A DNA stretch of 40,000 bases from Anaeromyces robustus (GCA_002104895.1 MCFG01000149.1:1-40000), one strand, 5' to 3'. Shown: positions 18,825 to 31,548, counted from the stretch's first letter. The notes: generated by a model not told the origin, from the sequence alone. Translations and numbers: made by a program.

Positions 18825-19800
18825 ATATAATTCTATGAATATATATTATTAATTTAAATAAATAATTAACTAATAATTCTATGAATATATATAATTAATT
18901 TAAATAAATAATTAACTAATAATTCTATGAATATATATTATTAATTTAAATAAATAATTAATTAATAATTCTATGAATATATTATTAATTTAAATAAATA
19001 ATTAATTAATAATTCTATGAATATATATTATTAATTTAAATAAATAATTTATTAATAATTGAGTGAATATATATTATTAATTTAAATAAATAATTTATTA
19101 ATAATTCTATGAATATATATTATTATTTTAAATAAATAATTAATTAATAATTCTATGAATATATATTAAATTTGAATAAATAATTATTTAATAATTCTAT
19201 GAATATATATTATTAATTTAAATAAATAATTAATTAATAACTGATTGAATATATATTATTAATTTAAATAAATAATTAATTAATAACTGATTGAATATAT
19301 ATTATTAATTTAAATAAATAATTAATTAGTAATTGATTGAATATATATTATTAATTTAAATAAATAATTAATTAATAACTGAATGAATATATATTATTAA
19401 ATTAAATAAATAATTAACTAATAATTCTATGAATATATATTATTAATTTAAATAAATAATTAATTAGTAATTGATTGAATATATATTATTAATTTAAATA
19501 AATAATTAATTAATAATTGAATGAATATATATTATTAAATTAAATAAATAATTAACTAATAATTCTATGAATATATATTATTAATTTAAATAAATAATTT
19601 ATTAATAATTCTATGAATATATATTATTAGTTTAAATAAATAATTAATTAATAATTTTATGAATATATATTAAATTTGAATAAATTATTAATTTATTTTA
19701 TGAATATATATTATTAATTTAAATAAATAATTAATTAATAATTCTATGAATATATATTAAATTTGAATAAATTATTAATTTATAATTGAATGGACGTATA
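18825..19800. repeat. 46-bp AT minisatellite, about 20 copies
   Basis: The unit CTATGAATATATATTATTAA plus AATAAATAATTAATTAATAATT-like sequence repeats about every 46 bp (anchors at 18833, 18879, 18925, 18971, then 19015 after a 2-bp loss). Variant units replace TTCTATGAAT with CTGATTGAAT or TTGAATGAAT and sit interspersed in small blocks. That suggests rounds of unequal exchange. Palindromic segments give each unit hairpin potential. Confidence 0.9.
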
Positions 19801-19974
19801 TATTATTAATTAAATAAATAATATTATTCCAAGAGGTAATAGAAAGGTAGATGACCATAATGGTCAATATCATTACAACATTTACGAAAGAAAAAAAATA
19901 AAATGAAAAACAAAAAGTATTGTTTTTCATTGAAATAAAAAAATAAAATTGAAAATAGAAAAAAAGAATAAAAA

Positions 19975-20180
19975 CAATAAAAAAAAAAAGAATAAAAAAA
20001 ATAGAAAAATGAATAAAAAAAAAAAGAAAAAAAGGATAAAAAAAATAGATAAAAGGATAAAAGAATAAAAAAAATAGAAAAAAGAATAAAAGAATAAAAA
20101 AAAATAGAAAAAAGGATAAAAAAAATAGAAAAAAGAATAAAAAAAATAGAAAAAAGAATAAAAAAAAAAATAGAAAAAAG
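19975..20180. repeat. Purine-strand repeat tract
   Basis: About 200 bp of AAAAAATAGAAAAAAGAATA-like units occur with almost no pyrimidine but T. The phenylalanine-rich open frame on the other strand is a by-product of this composition. Confidence 0.85.
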
Positions 20181-21911
20181 ATATCCAAGTTATTTATTTA
20201 CTTTTAACAAAAATATTATTATAAATTTAGAAAAAAAAATAATATTAAAATTAAAAATTTATAGAAAACTTTACCTTAATATTATTATAAAAAAAATTAT
20301 AACAAAAAATAATAAATAAAACTCTTTTTTAAATACTAAATTGTAAAATTAATTAATAATTAATAATAATTATATTTTTTTACTCATTTTATCTATACTT
20401 ATCTTGACTTTATTCCTTCTTATTTTTTTTTTTTTTTTAAATGAATTTAAATTCATTTCAATTCATTTCAACTCATCTCTTTTCATCTTTTTTAAATTCA
20501 TTTCAATTCATTTCTTTTCATCTTTTTTAAATTCATTTCTTTTCATCTTTTTTAAATTCATTTCAATTCATTCCATTTCATCTTTTTTAAATTCATTTCT
20601 TTTCATCTTATTTCAATTCATTTCAATTCGTTTCAACTTATTTAGAATTCATCTATTTTTTTTTTTTTCGTTTCTGAGTTTAAAAAAACTTTCCTTTATG
20701 TTTGCTTTAATTCTTTTTAACCCTTTTTAACTTGAAATTTGTAGGAAAATCCAATTATTAAAAAAAAAAATTTTTTTTTTATAAATTTCGAATGAGATTT
20801 CAAAATTTTTACTTTTTATCTTAGATCCCTTTCAAAACGAATTTTTCTACTATTATAGAAGCTGAGGAATTCAATGAAAGTGTTTTTTTTGTAAGGGATT
20901 ATTATAAAAAAAAATTGATTTTTTAAAGGAAAAGAAAAAAGAAATCTACTATTCTATAACGTAATTTTTTTTTTACTTTTACTAAAAGAAATTTACCAAC
21001 AAAAATGTTTGGTAAAAACTTTTTATTTAGGTATGTAAAAAAAAAAAAAAAAAAAAAAAGAGAGAAAATAATTTACTTACTTATATATTGAAATTAAGAT
21101 TGAGATGACTTTTGAAATTAAGATTTTAAGATTACTTTTGAAATTTATTTTTAAATTGAAATTAAGATTTTGAGATTAGTTTTGAAATTTTTTTTTAAAA
21201 TGAAATTAAGATTTTGAGATTAGTTTTGAAATTTATTTTTAAATTGAAATTAAGATTTTGAGATTAGTTTTGAAATTTATTTTTAAAATTGAAATTAAGA
21301 TTTTGAGATTAGTTTTGAAATTTATTTTTAATTTGAAATTAAGATTTTGAGATTACTTTTGAAATTTATTTATCAAATGGATATTAAGCTTTACTTTTTA
21401 AAATAAAAATAAACTTAAATATTATTCTTTTATATAATTTAAAGAATAAATTCAAACATACTAAAATATCTATAATAGAAATATTTTATATTTTATTTTA
21501 TTTTATTTTATTTTTTTTTTATGTTTTTTTTTTTTTTTTTTTTTGACTAATTTAATTGGTTAAATATATATTAAATATTTATATTTAATATTCTTCTTTA
21601 ACAAATTAAAAATGTCAAAAATTTTTTCACATGTTTTTATCCTTTTTATTAAACTATTTTATGTAAATACATTATATGTAATTTACAACGTATTTTATTT
21701 TTATATGTTTTGTGTAACCTTTCTATAAAATGTGTGACCAATAAAATGTTATACATACAATTTTTTATTATAAAATTGTGAAAATATTTATTTTAAAAAA
21801 AAATTTTTTTATTTACTTAATTAATAATTATTTATTTAAAATATCTACTTAATAATTAATTATTGAAATATTAATATTAATAATATTTAAATATATAAAA
21901 TTTTTTTTTTA
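20181..21911. repeat. Repeat-rich intergenic stretch (TTTCATCTTTTTTAAA units, 44-bp units, homopolymers)
   Basis: At 20440-20650, irregular units of AATTCATTTC and TTTTCATCTTTTTTAAA recur. At about 21085-21375 there is a 44-bp tandem repeat (GAAATTAAGATTTTGAGATT plus a T-rich part; anchors at 21158, 21202, 21246, 21291 and 21335). Homopolymer runs lie at 21037-21059 (A) and about 21526-21544 (T). An ATG at 21612 starts a 36-codon hydrophobic frame (MSKIFSHVFILF), which could be an unrelated small peptide or an upstream exon; I cannot join it to the gene that follows. Confidence 0.75.
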
Positions 21912-21978
21912 ATGAATTAATAAAAAAGTACTTTAGGTCTGTTTTTTCTTAGTACTAAATTAGTTCTTGTAAATGCAG
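21912..21978 (+). other. Candidate signal-peptide exon of the scaffoldin-like gene, start unresolved
   Basis: In the frame ending GCA G at 21978 the DNA reads KSTLGLFFLSTKLVLVNA, a good hydrophobic secretion signal with an NA cleavage context. GTAGAT directly follows as a 5' splice site. The last base G joins the AT that opens the next exon, giving GAT (Asp) and VNA-DSCTVSG. The only in-frame ATG (21912) is followed by AAT TAA TAA. So the true start must lie in an upstream exon, or the start has been lost. The phase agreement across the intron is the main support. Confidence 0.5.
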
Positions 21979-22412
21979 GTAGATTTTTCTTTATAATAAA
22001 AAATAAAAAAAAAAAAAACATTAAATTATTAATTATTTAAATTTAAATTAATTTAAAGTTTAAGATATATAATAAAAAATAAATAATAAAAAATAAATAA
22101 ATAATTAATTAATTAATTAATAATATATAAAACATATAATAAATATTTTAATTATATTCTTTAGTAAAATTAAAAAAAATTAAAAATATTAATAAAAAAT
22201 AATATTAGAAAGAATTTAAAAAAAATCTTATAATTACATAAAGTTTAAAAATATTAATTTTTAAATATAATTATTTAGTTTTATTAAAGAAAATATATTA
22301 AATAAATATTTTTAAATTTTAAGAATAAATAAATATATAAATAAATAAATACATATAAATTTATATTTAATAAATTTAATTTTATCTTTTATTAATAAAT
22401 ATTATTATACAG
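21979..22412 (+). other. Predicted intron 1 of the scaffoldin-like gene
   Basis: 434 bp of almost pure A/T runs from GTAGAT to a TATACAG acceptor. The coding-like segment 22413-22463 that follows supports the acceptor. A second predicted intron, 22464-22598 (GTAAAA to TTTAAAAG), separates that segment from the long repeat exon. Both are inferred from sequence alone. Confidence 0.5.
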
Positions 22413-25400
22413 ATAGTTGTACAGTTAGTGGTTCAAAAAGTGATACTTTAACTTTTGCTGATTGTAAAAATTTTCTTTTATCTTTATACCATAATTTTAT
22501 TAATATATATAAATTTAATAAAAACTTTTTTAAAAAAAAAAAAAAAGATTTGTTTCCTTTTTATTAATAAATGTAATATATGCTTTTTTATTTAAAAGGT
22601 GTGGTAGGATATTATATTTCAAATAGTGATTGTACAAAAGAATGTTCTAGTGAAGCTCTTTATTCATTAGCAGAGGGCAGTAATAAATATTTATTCTATT
22701 GTACTGATGAAGAAAATTGTAGCATTAAAAGTGCGGGTGCTTATTATAGTAGTGGTTTTTTAATTGTATGTACTAGTGCTAATTCTTGTACAGTAACTGC
22801 TCATAATAGTGAAAGTTTAAAGGGTTATTATATTAATGAAGGATCAGATAAATCTGAAAAACAATTAATTTATTGTGATGGATCAACTAAATGTGAAACA
22901 AAAGTAGCTTTTAACGGTTATTATTTAAGTGGATCAGATAAAGAGTCTGAAGTAAATACTTATACTAATGTAATTATATGTAATGATGATGGCTGTTCTG
23001 TTCCTGGCGCTGCACCTACTAAAGTAGGTGCTTATGTTAATGGAGATGGAGCTACTACAAATAATAGTGAAATAATTTATAAAAAGTTAATAATAAAACA
23101 TGATTCTGGTAACTTTAGTGAAAAAAATATTGCTCAAGCAACAGACGCTGGGGTATACTTAGATGCTGGCGATGGAAAGAATGTCATTATTTGTACTTAT
23201 GATGATACAAATAAAGGTGCTTGTACTTCAAAGGTAGGAAATAAAAATAATGGATATGGTTATATTGATGCAAATACCCCTGGAAATATTATTGTTTGTC
23301 CAAAAGGTTCATGTTCAAGTTTAGAGGGTGGTAACGCTCAAGCAGCAGATAATGAGAGTGGTAAACCAGTACAAAATGCCAGTTATATTGATGCTTCAGT
23401 TACAGGTGATGCAACTATAATTACTTGTACTAAAAATGCAAAAGGTACTACTACTTGTACTTCTACATCATTCCCATCTACTTCTTCAAAATATGCTTTC
23501 TTGGATGGTTCAACTTACAATTCCAAAGATTCCGTTTTTAAAAATCTTTTGGTATGGGATTCAAGTGATAATAAAATTAAACAATTATCGTCAAATAGCA
23601 TTTCCGACAATGGTATTGCTTATATTGATGGAAGCGATACAGAACATAAAAGAATTATTAAATGTATAAATGCTACATCTTGTGAAGCTGCAGCTAATGG
23701 ATCTGACGCAACTACTAATATATTCTTTATTAATGGTGTAGATCAAAAGGAATATGTTGTTTGTACTTCTACCGAAGGTTGTGTATCAAAACCAGGTACG
23801 GCAACTACTTCCAATTCAGATAATTATTATCCTGATAGCTTAAATCCTGGTAAAATTATTAAATGTTTATCTAAAAATGGAAATTGTTCTCAAGAAAACC
23901 ATAATAGAGAAGCATCAGCCAATACCTATTATCTTGATGGTTTTAATCCTGGCAAAGTATTAGAATGTCAAAATGGTAAAATATGTACTGAAAAAGAAGG
24001 TTTATCTACAAACGGTTATGCTTATATTGATGCAGTCACTAGCGGAAATGTCATTATTTGTAAATCAGGTGCTGCATCAGCTACTACTTCAACTAAAAGC
24101 AGCAAAAGAGATGGAAATAATTCATCATCTACTACTACTTGTTCATCACAAAGTAGTGGTGCAAAACCAGCTGATACAACGGCTAAAACTGTAGCTCAAA
24201 ATCCTGGGTTTTTAAATGCAGCTGCTGAACATCCTACTCAAACTATAATTATTTGTTCAAAAGCAAATGCTTCAAGTTCTCCTACTTGTACTTCATCCGA
24301 TGTTACTGTTGTTCAAGGACTTGCTTTCTTAGATGGTTCAAGTGTTGATGCTAATGGAAATTTCAAAAATGTTATTATTTGTGATACTACAAAATCGGAA
24401 TGTAAAACTTTATCTGATGATTCAGAAACTTCAATTAAAAAAGATGGTTATGCTTACATTGATGGTGGTTCTCCATCATTAAATAAATACATAAATATTA
24501 TTCGTTGTAAAGATAGTGTATGTAAGGTAGAAGGAGGTAGTACTAACAACGGTGAAGTTTATATTGACGCTATTACTCCAAAAAATGTTATTTCATGTAC
24601 TTCATCAGGTAAGTGTACGTCATCTGTTGGAAGAATTGAATCTGACCCTAAAACTGATAGTTATGTTAATGCTTTAGATTTATCACAATTAATTTATTGT
24701 CCTAATCAAAAAAATTGTACTACCTATCAAAGTGTTGCTAAATCTGGTCATTCTGAATACTATCCAAGATCCACAATTAGTTCATCCGAACTTTTAGTTT
24801 GTAATTCAGAAAATAGTAATATAAAATGTGGATTAGTTACTACTTCGGCTGATAAATATAAATTTAAGGTATTCATTAATGATTTCTATGGTAAAAGCAA
24901 TTACACTGAAGCAACACCTTTAATTATTTGTGACAATACTGGTAAATGTACTCCAAAACCACCTTCTTTTAATAATGTTGCTAATATTTATTATCCAAAT
25001 TCAGATTCTTCAAACACTGAACCTCTTAAAAATGACTTAATTAAATGTGTAAAGGAAGGAGAAGGAACTGATGCAAAAGTGGTATGTACTATCACTAATG
25101 GATCAAATAATGATGTCTATTTAAATAGCAACTATATTAAAACTGATAACGAAAAACCAATTTTAATATGTAGTAGTGAAAATGGTTGTGTGGAAACGGA
25201 ATCAAATTCCACCGATAAAGTATTAGAATACTTTGTTAATGCAGGAAGTACTAATACTACCGTTCCTCTACAAGATACTTTAATTGAATGTAAAAATAAA
25301 AAATGTGACGTATTAGAAGCAAAAGATGGTGATACTTATATAAATACTCTTAACACTGCTCAAACGATTCAATGTTCTACCGCAAAAGGATGTGTTACTG

Positions 25401-28400
25401 TTAATAGTAAAGCTACCGCAAGTAAAAATGAAATATTCTTGAATTCTAGTGATCTTAGTGGAAAACCTACTACCAATGTCCCTCTTAAAAATGATTTAAT
25501 TGTTTGTTCTAACAATAATAATACTGTTAAATGTGAAGTTAAGGATAGTGCCGCCAATGATGTTTATATTAACTCCCATAACATCACTGAAATTATTTAT
25601 TGTACTAGTGCTGGATGTAAAACTAGAGAAAGTAAAGCAACAACTACTCAACCAGAATTCTTTATTAATGCTGATCCAATTAATAGTTCCGATGAAAAGT
25701 TAGTCAATGATTTAATTAAATGTAAGAATACTGGTTCTAAGATTAGTTGTGAAATCATTAGTGCTAAAGATGGTGATGTTTACATGAATGGTAATGTTGA
25801 TAATGATCCAACTATGCCATTAATTATTTGTACTGAAAAGAATGGATGTAAGACTCATAGTAGTTTAGCTGCTGGTGATAAACCTCCAGCTTATTATGTT
25901 AATTCAGGAAGTGTTCTTTCCACTAAGCTAAATGACACTTTAATTCAATGTCAATATGCATCTCCGGCAGCTACTTGTACTATTTTACCAGCTTCCCTTA
26001 ACGATGTCTATGTTAATTACGGTAATAATACCGAAACCTTCCCATTAATTAAATGTGCAAAGAATGGTTGTAAAGTTTCTAGTAGTTCCGCTACCGAAGA
26101 AAGTAATGAATATTATTTGAATGCTGGTGATATTGATGATACTGCTCTTGTTAATGATATTATTGAATGTACTAATTTAAAGGATGTCATTACCTGTACA
26201 GAATTATCAAAAACCGGACTTGGTGTTTATTTGAATTCTAATTATGCCGAATCTGGTGATAATAATCAATTAATTCAATGTACTAATGATAATGGATGTG
26301 TTGGTATTAAGACAGGTTCCTCTACCTCTAAAATGGAGTATTATGTTAATGCTGAAAGCGCAGATCAAACTAATGCAATTATTTACTGTTCTAATAAGAA
26401 ATGTGAAAAGCAAACGCCAGAAGCTGTTCCATCCTATTATGTTGGTATTAATGAAGATATTAATGGATTAATTGAATGTACTAATTCCACTGGTCCATGT
26501 AATTTAAAATCTGCTTTTACTTCTAGTGGTTATTTCTTAAATGCTGGAAGTAATAAAGCTGTTAATCAAACCATTATTTGTGATTCTATCGATGGATGTG
26601 AAACCGTAAAGGTTGATTTAGGTTATTATGTTAATGTAGGCGATGAAACTAAACCAATTATTAAATGTGATAAAGAAGGAAGTGAATGTGTTGCGGAAGC
26701 TTCAAAAGCATGTCCAGAAACAGAAGAAGCTAAAGCCGGAAATTATTGTTATGAAGATGGTCAATTAAGATTCTATCCAAATAGTAATTCTACTTATGTT
26801 ACTGCTTCTAAATCTGATGATTATTATACTTTTGCTACTATTCCTGCTAATGAATTCCCAGGCATTAAGACTGAAACTAATTCACTGTTCAAAGTTTCCT
26901 ATGCCTACATTAATCGTTTCTATCAAAGTGGCATTGTCATGATTGATAAGAATGGTAAATTAGTTGATAGTTTATCCTCGGATCAAAATGACATTACTTT
27001 ATATGATTGTAATGATAGTACTAAAATGTGTACCGAAAAACCAGGATGTACTCATAACACCTATATGTATGATTCAGAAAACAAGAAAGCTGTATTCTGT
27101 AATAATGGAGTATTAGAATATGCTTCATTTACTGGTTATGTTGTTGATAGTAATCGTGTTAGTGGATCAAATCATCCATATATTATTCAATGTGCTAATA
27201 ATGGTAAATGTGTCAGTATTAAACCAAAAGTAACCTCATACTTTGAAAATAATGGTTATGATTCAGCTACTAATAGTCTCATTCAATGTCAAAGTAATAA
27301 TTGTTCTACCGTTACTGCTGAAGTAGGCTATTATGTTGGACATGAAGGCGCTGGATATATTAGATGTACATCGGCTACAGCATGTACTTATTATCCATCT
27401 AAATCTAAAGTCAAATATGTTAATTCTGGTTCTAATAAATCCTCTTATGCTATTATTAGTTGTACTAAGAATGGAGGATGTAGTGCAGCCAAAGCCAAAA
27501 CTGGTTATTATTTGACCTATGTTAGTACTTTACTTATTTATTGTTCTAGTTCATCTACATGTAGTGAATTTACACCAACAGTTAATTACTATGCAAATGC
27601 TGATTCCAGTGAAAGTAATAAAACTATTATTAATTGTGTACAAAATAGTCAAGTGGTTACATGTGCTGCTGAAGCCACAGGAGATGGTTATTATCCATCC
27701 AGTGTTCCTAATGTTTTAATTCGTTGTAAGAGTGATACTGATTGTAAAACGGTTGTTGTCGTTACTGGTATTTTCCGTGCTGCTATTAAAGATACCAGTA
27801 GTAGTAGTAGTGGTAGTAGTTTTACTAGACGTATTGGTGAAGATGAAGAAGGAGAAGAAGCCGTTGTGCTGAAAAGGCTCGTGATAACACTTCAGAAGTA
27901 GAATTAGAAGAAGATGGAAAGAGTGTTCACTTATCAAGAAGTAGTGATGATGCCTATGGTATTATTCGTTGTGTTAATGGAAAATGTCAATCCCTTTCTC
28001 CAAGTGAAATTGCTGCCATTCCAATTTGTGAATTTAATAATAATAAATGTTATATTACTCTTGAATATGCCATGACTAAATCTGCTACTACTTCTATTTC
28101 TGCTGGTAATATTTGTACTAATCTTGATCGTTCCGTATTCTATTTCGCTACTGATACCATTGTTGTCAAACCAAATGTCATTTCTGGTGTTACCGCCACT
28201 TACATTTACACGACTACCAATTCCAACTGTTTAGAAGTTAATGATTCCTACACGGACATGTACTTCACTGTTGGATCTAATATTTACACTCTTGATCAAG
28301 GATGTGTTAATCAATTCTATGAAACTGGTTATTACTTTATTAATACATCAAAGAATACTTTAGTTACCGGAAATGATATTGATTTGTATAATGATGAAAA

Positions 28401-29736
28401 TGTTAAATTATATCGCTGTAATGGAAGTAGTTGTAGTATTGTCGATAAACCAGAATCGATGACTTACTATGCAGATATTAATAAACGTATTTTGAAATAT
28501 AATGTTAATAGTGGTGCTTATTCCTTTGCCTATGAAAAGGATATTGTTTGTGCCTTTGCCAATAATAAATGTACACCAAATGCTGATTTAAAGAATCAAG
28601 AATTCTGTATCACTTATAAGGGAGAATTAGTTCTTGCCAAGGCTGATATTAAGAATCGTGAAACCGGAGAATGTTATCGTGCTCCAAGTATCACTTCAAC
28701 CATCTATGGTTATTCTCAATACCTTTACAATATGAATATGTTTGCGGCACAAATGGTGGATGAAACTGGTTATTATATTGTTAGTCTTTCCACCAATACT
28801 ACCGTTGTTAGTAAGAATTACAAGACAAAGAATAATGGACTTATTGTTTATGGTTGTCAACTTTCTTCCTGTAAGGAATACACTCCAGAAGAAGATGTTT
28901 ATTATTATGATGGTCGTGCTAAGACCATTTTAAGATATCGTGATGGTATTTGGAATACTCCATCTACCTCTGGTTACGCCTACATTTCCATTAATCCAGC
29001 CGATACTTATATCTACAGATTTACCAAGAATGTCGATGAAATTAAGATTAACAGTATTGCTAATTATGGTTATTACTACACGGTTGATCAAGAAATGTAT
29101 CACTGTAATGAAGATGAAGGTAGTTCATGTACTCCAATTAAGGATACAGGTTATTACTTTACTAATACAGGAGAAGTTTATTACTGTATCCATGATTCCG
29201 AAGGTTTAGAAGCTACTGAATGTACAAAACAAGCCTGTGTTAGTGGACAATACTATTACATTGAAGATGCTTACTACCGCTGTGAATCTAGTTCTACTTT
29301 AGTTCCAGTCATGTCAAGATATTGTTCGTACAATGAAAATGTCATTGTTAACTTCCCATTAGCTTTAACAGAAGAATATCCAGACAAGATTAAACAAGCT
29401 ATGGAAGGTATTGAAAAGAATAATAATTCTACAGCTATTGTTAGTCGTCGTGGAAAGAACTACTTAGAATCGGTTAGTGGTATTTTCACCAACTGTACTT
29501 ACAACGTAGAAGAAACTAAATCTACCTTTGACCTTGTTTGTGTTAATAATTATGTTAAGGTAGATGAAGACACTGATGACATTAAGATTTGTTCTATGGA
29601 ACAATTAGGTTATGTAGAATGTGTAGAAAATGAAGAAAATCCAGAAAAATGTAATGTCAGTGGTATTGAATTACGTTATCAATTATCATTCTTTGCTATA
29701 GCTATTGCTATTTTAATTCACGTTTTTATGTTTTAA
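22413..29736 (+). CDS. Scaffoldin-like cysteine-rich repeat protein (ScaA type), GPI-type tail, frame broken near 27868
   Basis: The protein is about 2,390 residues long. Proteins of this architecture in anaerobic fungi are described as scaffoldins that dock dockerin-bearing plant-wall enzymes at the cell surface. A 17-codon exon (22413-22463, SCTVSGSKSDTLTFADC) joins across a 135-bp intron to the main exon at 22599; the split codon restores Cys and gives CVVGYY. The body is tens of units of about 24-45 residues with consensus G/AYY-x-N/D-A/G-S, then I/L-I-x-C, then C. Most have two Cys. At 24080-24180 there is a Ser/Thr linker, and near 27790-27860 a Ser run plus an acidic patch. Near 27868 the frame moves by -1: the first frame stops at 27899-27901, while the next is open from 27847 and continues the repeat style to 29736. 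A missing base, genuine or from assembly, is the simplest reading. The end YQLSFFAIAIAILIHVFMF is hydrophobic and follows CNVSG, fitting a GPI-anchor signal or a tail anchor. Flanks are AT desert, so the gene is isolated. Confidence 0.82.
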
Positions 29737-29742
29737 AATAAA

Positions 29743-29767
29743 AATATATTATTATAAATAATATATT
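29743..29767 (+). other. Perfect hairpin just after the scaffoldin stop
   Basis: AATATATTATT and AATAATATATT form a perfect 11-bp stem around ATA, seven bases after the stop codon. AATAAA-like signals follow at about 29792. It may lie in the 3' UTR. In such AT-rich DNA a chance palindrome is possible. Confidence 0.4.
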
Positions 29768-31548
29768 ATAAACCAAATTCAATAATAAATCAAAAAGAAA
29801 AAAAATAAAAATAATATAATAACTAATAATAATATATTTATAATATATATTATTTATTTCATTCAATATATTATCTATTTCGTTCAGTCTATTTCAAAAC
29901 AATTAATAATCATTATATTATTAATAATAATATCAACTTATTAAAAATAATAGATGATCTTTAAAATAAGATCAAAAAACTCTTAATAAACCTCATAAAT
30001 ATTTTCTATTCTTTTAAAAAAAGAAGACTTTAAATTTTCACAATGAATAATTCATCATATTATCATATTAGTCAATGTTTTTAAATTATAAATAATTTAA
30101 AAAAAATCTACAAATTTATAAAAAAAAATATAATTCATTAATTAATAATAGATACTCATATCTTACTCTATTCATTTTTCCATTCATAAAGAATCATAAA
30201 ATCTAATGATTTATTATTCAACAAATTTTATAATAAATTAAATTCATTATTTATTATTAGAAATAAATAGATAATATTACTTAAAATATAAATGTAAAAT
30301 TATATTATTTTACAAAAATATCAAAGTAATTATCTTTTAATTATAAATTTAGAAGAAAAAAAAGAGCATTATATATATTAATGTTCTTTATATATCTATA
30401 TTCCAATTCAAAAGGGAAAAAACATTAGAAAGTTAATGTATTTTATAAATACATTTCTATTATCAAAATATTTATATTCATTTTCAATTATGATAAAAGC
30501 AATTATCGGAAATTAAAAAAAATAAATCAACAAGTTATCATTCAAACAATAAATCAATATTATATATATACAATATTAGTATATTATACCACATTAAATG
30601 ATTATTTTCAAATTAATATTTATTTTATTTCGTTAATTTTAATATTAAATATAATTCATTATTCAAATATAATTTTTTAAAATGATACGTTATTTCGTTA
30701 TTTTTTAATAACAAATTCATTTAAAGTATTCATTTATTAACTAATAAAGGATACCTACATATAAAATATATTATATTTAATATATTTCACTCATATTTCT
30801 ATCTTTATAAAAAAAAAAATAAAACACATATTCTATTTCATAATAATGCAAATATAATTAATAATAAAACAAACAAAAAAAAACTAAAGTTTTTTAATTA
30901 TAAAAATTTTATTTTTACTCACTATTTATTTATTAGAGTAGTAAAACAAATAATGCTTATACTATTCGTAATATTTCTTTTTTTTTTCAAGTAACTTTAA
31001 TTAATAAAATTAATTATAATAGAGAAAAATCATTATTAATAATAATTATAGAATCTCTTTAAATAATATTTATTAATATTAAAATCTAAAAAAAAAAAAT
31101 ATGTTATATTATTATATAACTTCTTTTTTTTTTTAAATTCTTCATTTATCATAAATTTGTTAGCAATTAATATTTTTCATTATTATTTTTCAATATTTCA
31201 TTCAATTTTTTTATAAAAAAATCCAATAACAATAATCATAATAATTAATAATTAATACAAAAATTATATATTATTATTCTTATAATTTATATATCATAAA
31301 AAAAATAAATAATAATATTAATAAAAATAATAATAAAAAAAAACAATTTAAGTTTATTTATAAAGTAAATAAAATATACTGCTATTTCTAAATTTAGAAT
31401 TGTTTAAATGTAAAAATAATTAAAATTGTAATTAGAAACTATTTTAAAAATATTTTTAGAAATTGTTTTTCAAGTTATATTATTTCAATTAAAATATTTT
31501 AGAATTGTTTGTTAAACTTTATATTTTATAAAAAAATATATTTAAGAG
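29768..31548. other. AT-rich intergenic region, nothing recognised
   Basis: I see no open frame with protein-like composition, no tRNA boxes and no long tandem repeat. A/T homopolymers and short palindromes are common. Confidence 0.6.

Noticed and set aside
19775-20188. 137-codon Phe-rich open frame on the minus strand
   Set aside because: It is the complement of an A-rich repeat tract and contains almost only Phe, Leu and Ile. No start context, domain or normal composition.
20404-20730. 108-codon frame rich in Phe, Ser and His
   Set aside because: It is read from TTTCATCTTTTTTAAA-type tandem units; the peptide repeats follow the DNA repeats.
27860-27880. Programmed -1 frameshifting in the scaffoldin-like gene
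   Set aside because: The direction fits, but the codons around CTG AAA AGG do not form a slippery heptamer, and no following structure stands out. Mutation or assembly error is simpler.
27842-27900. A short intron bridging the two scaffoldin frames
   Set aside because: Possible GT and AG pairs are only a dozen or so bases apart and not AT-rich, unlike the two 5' introns.
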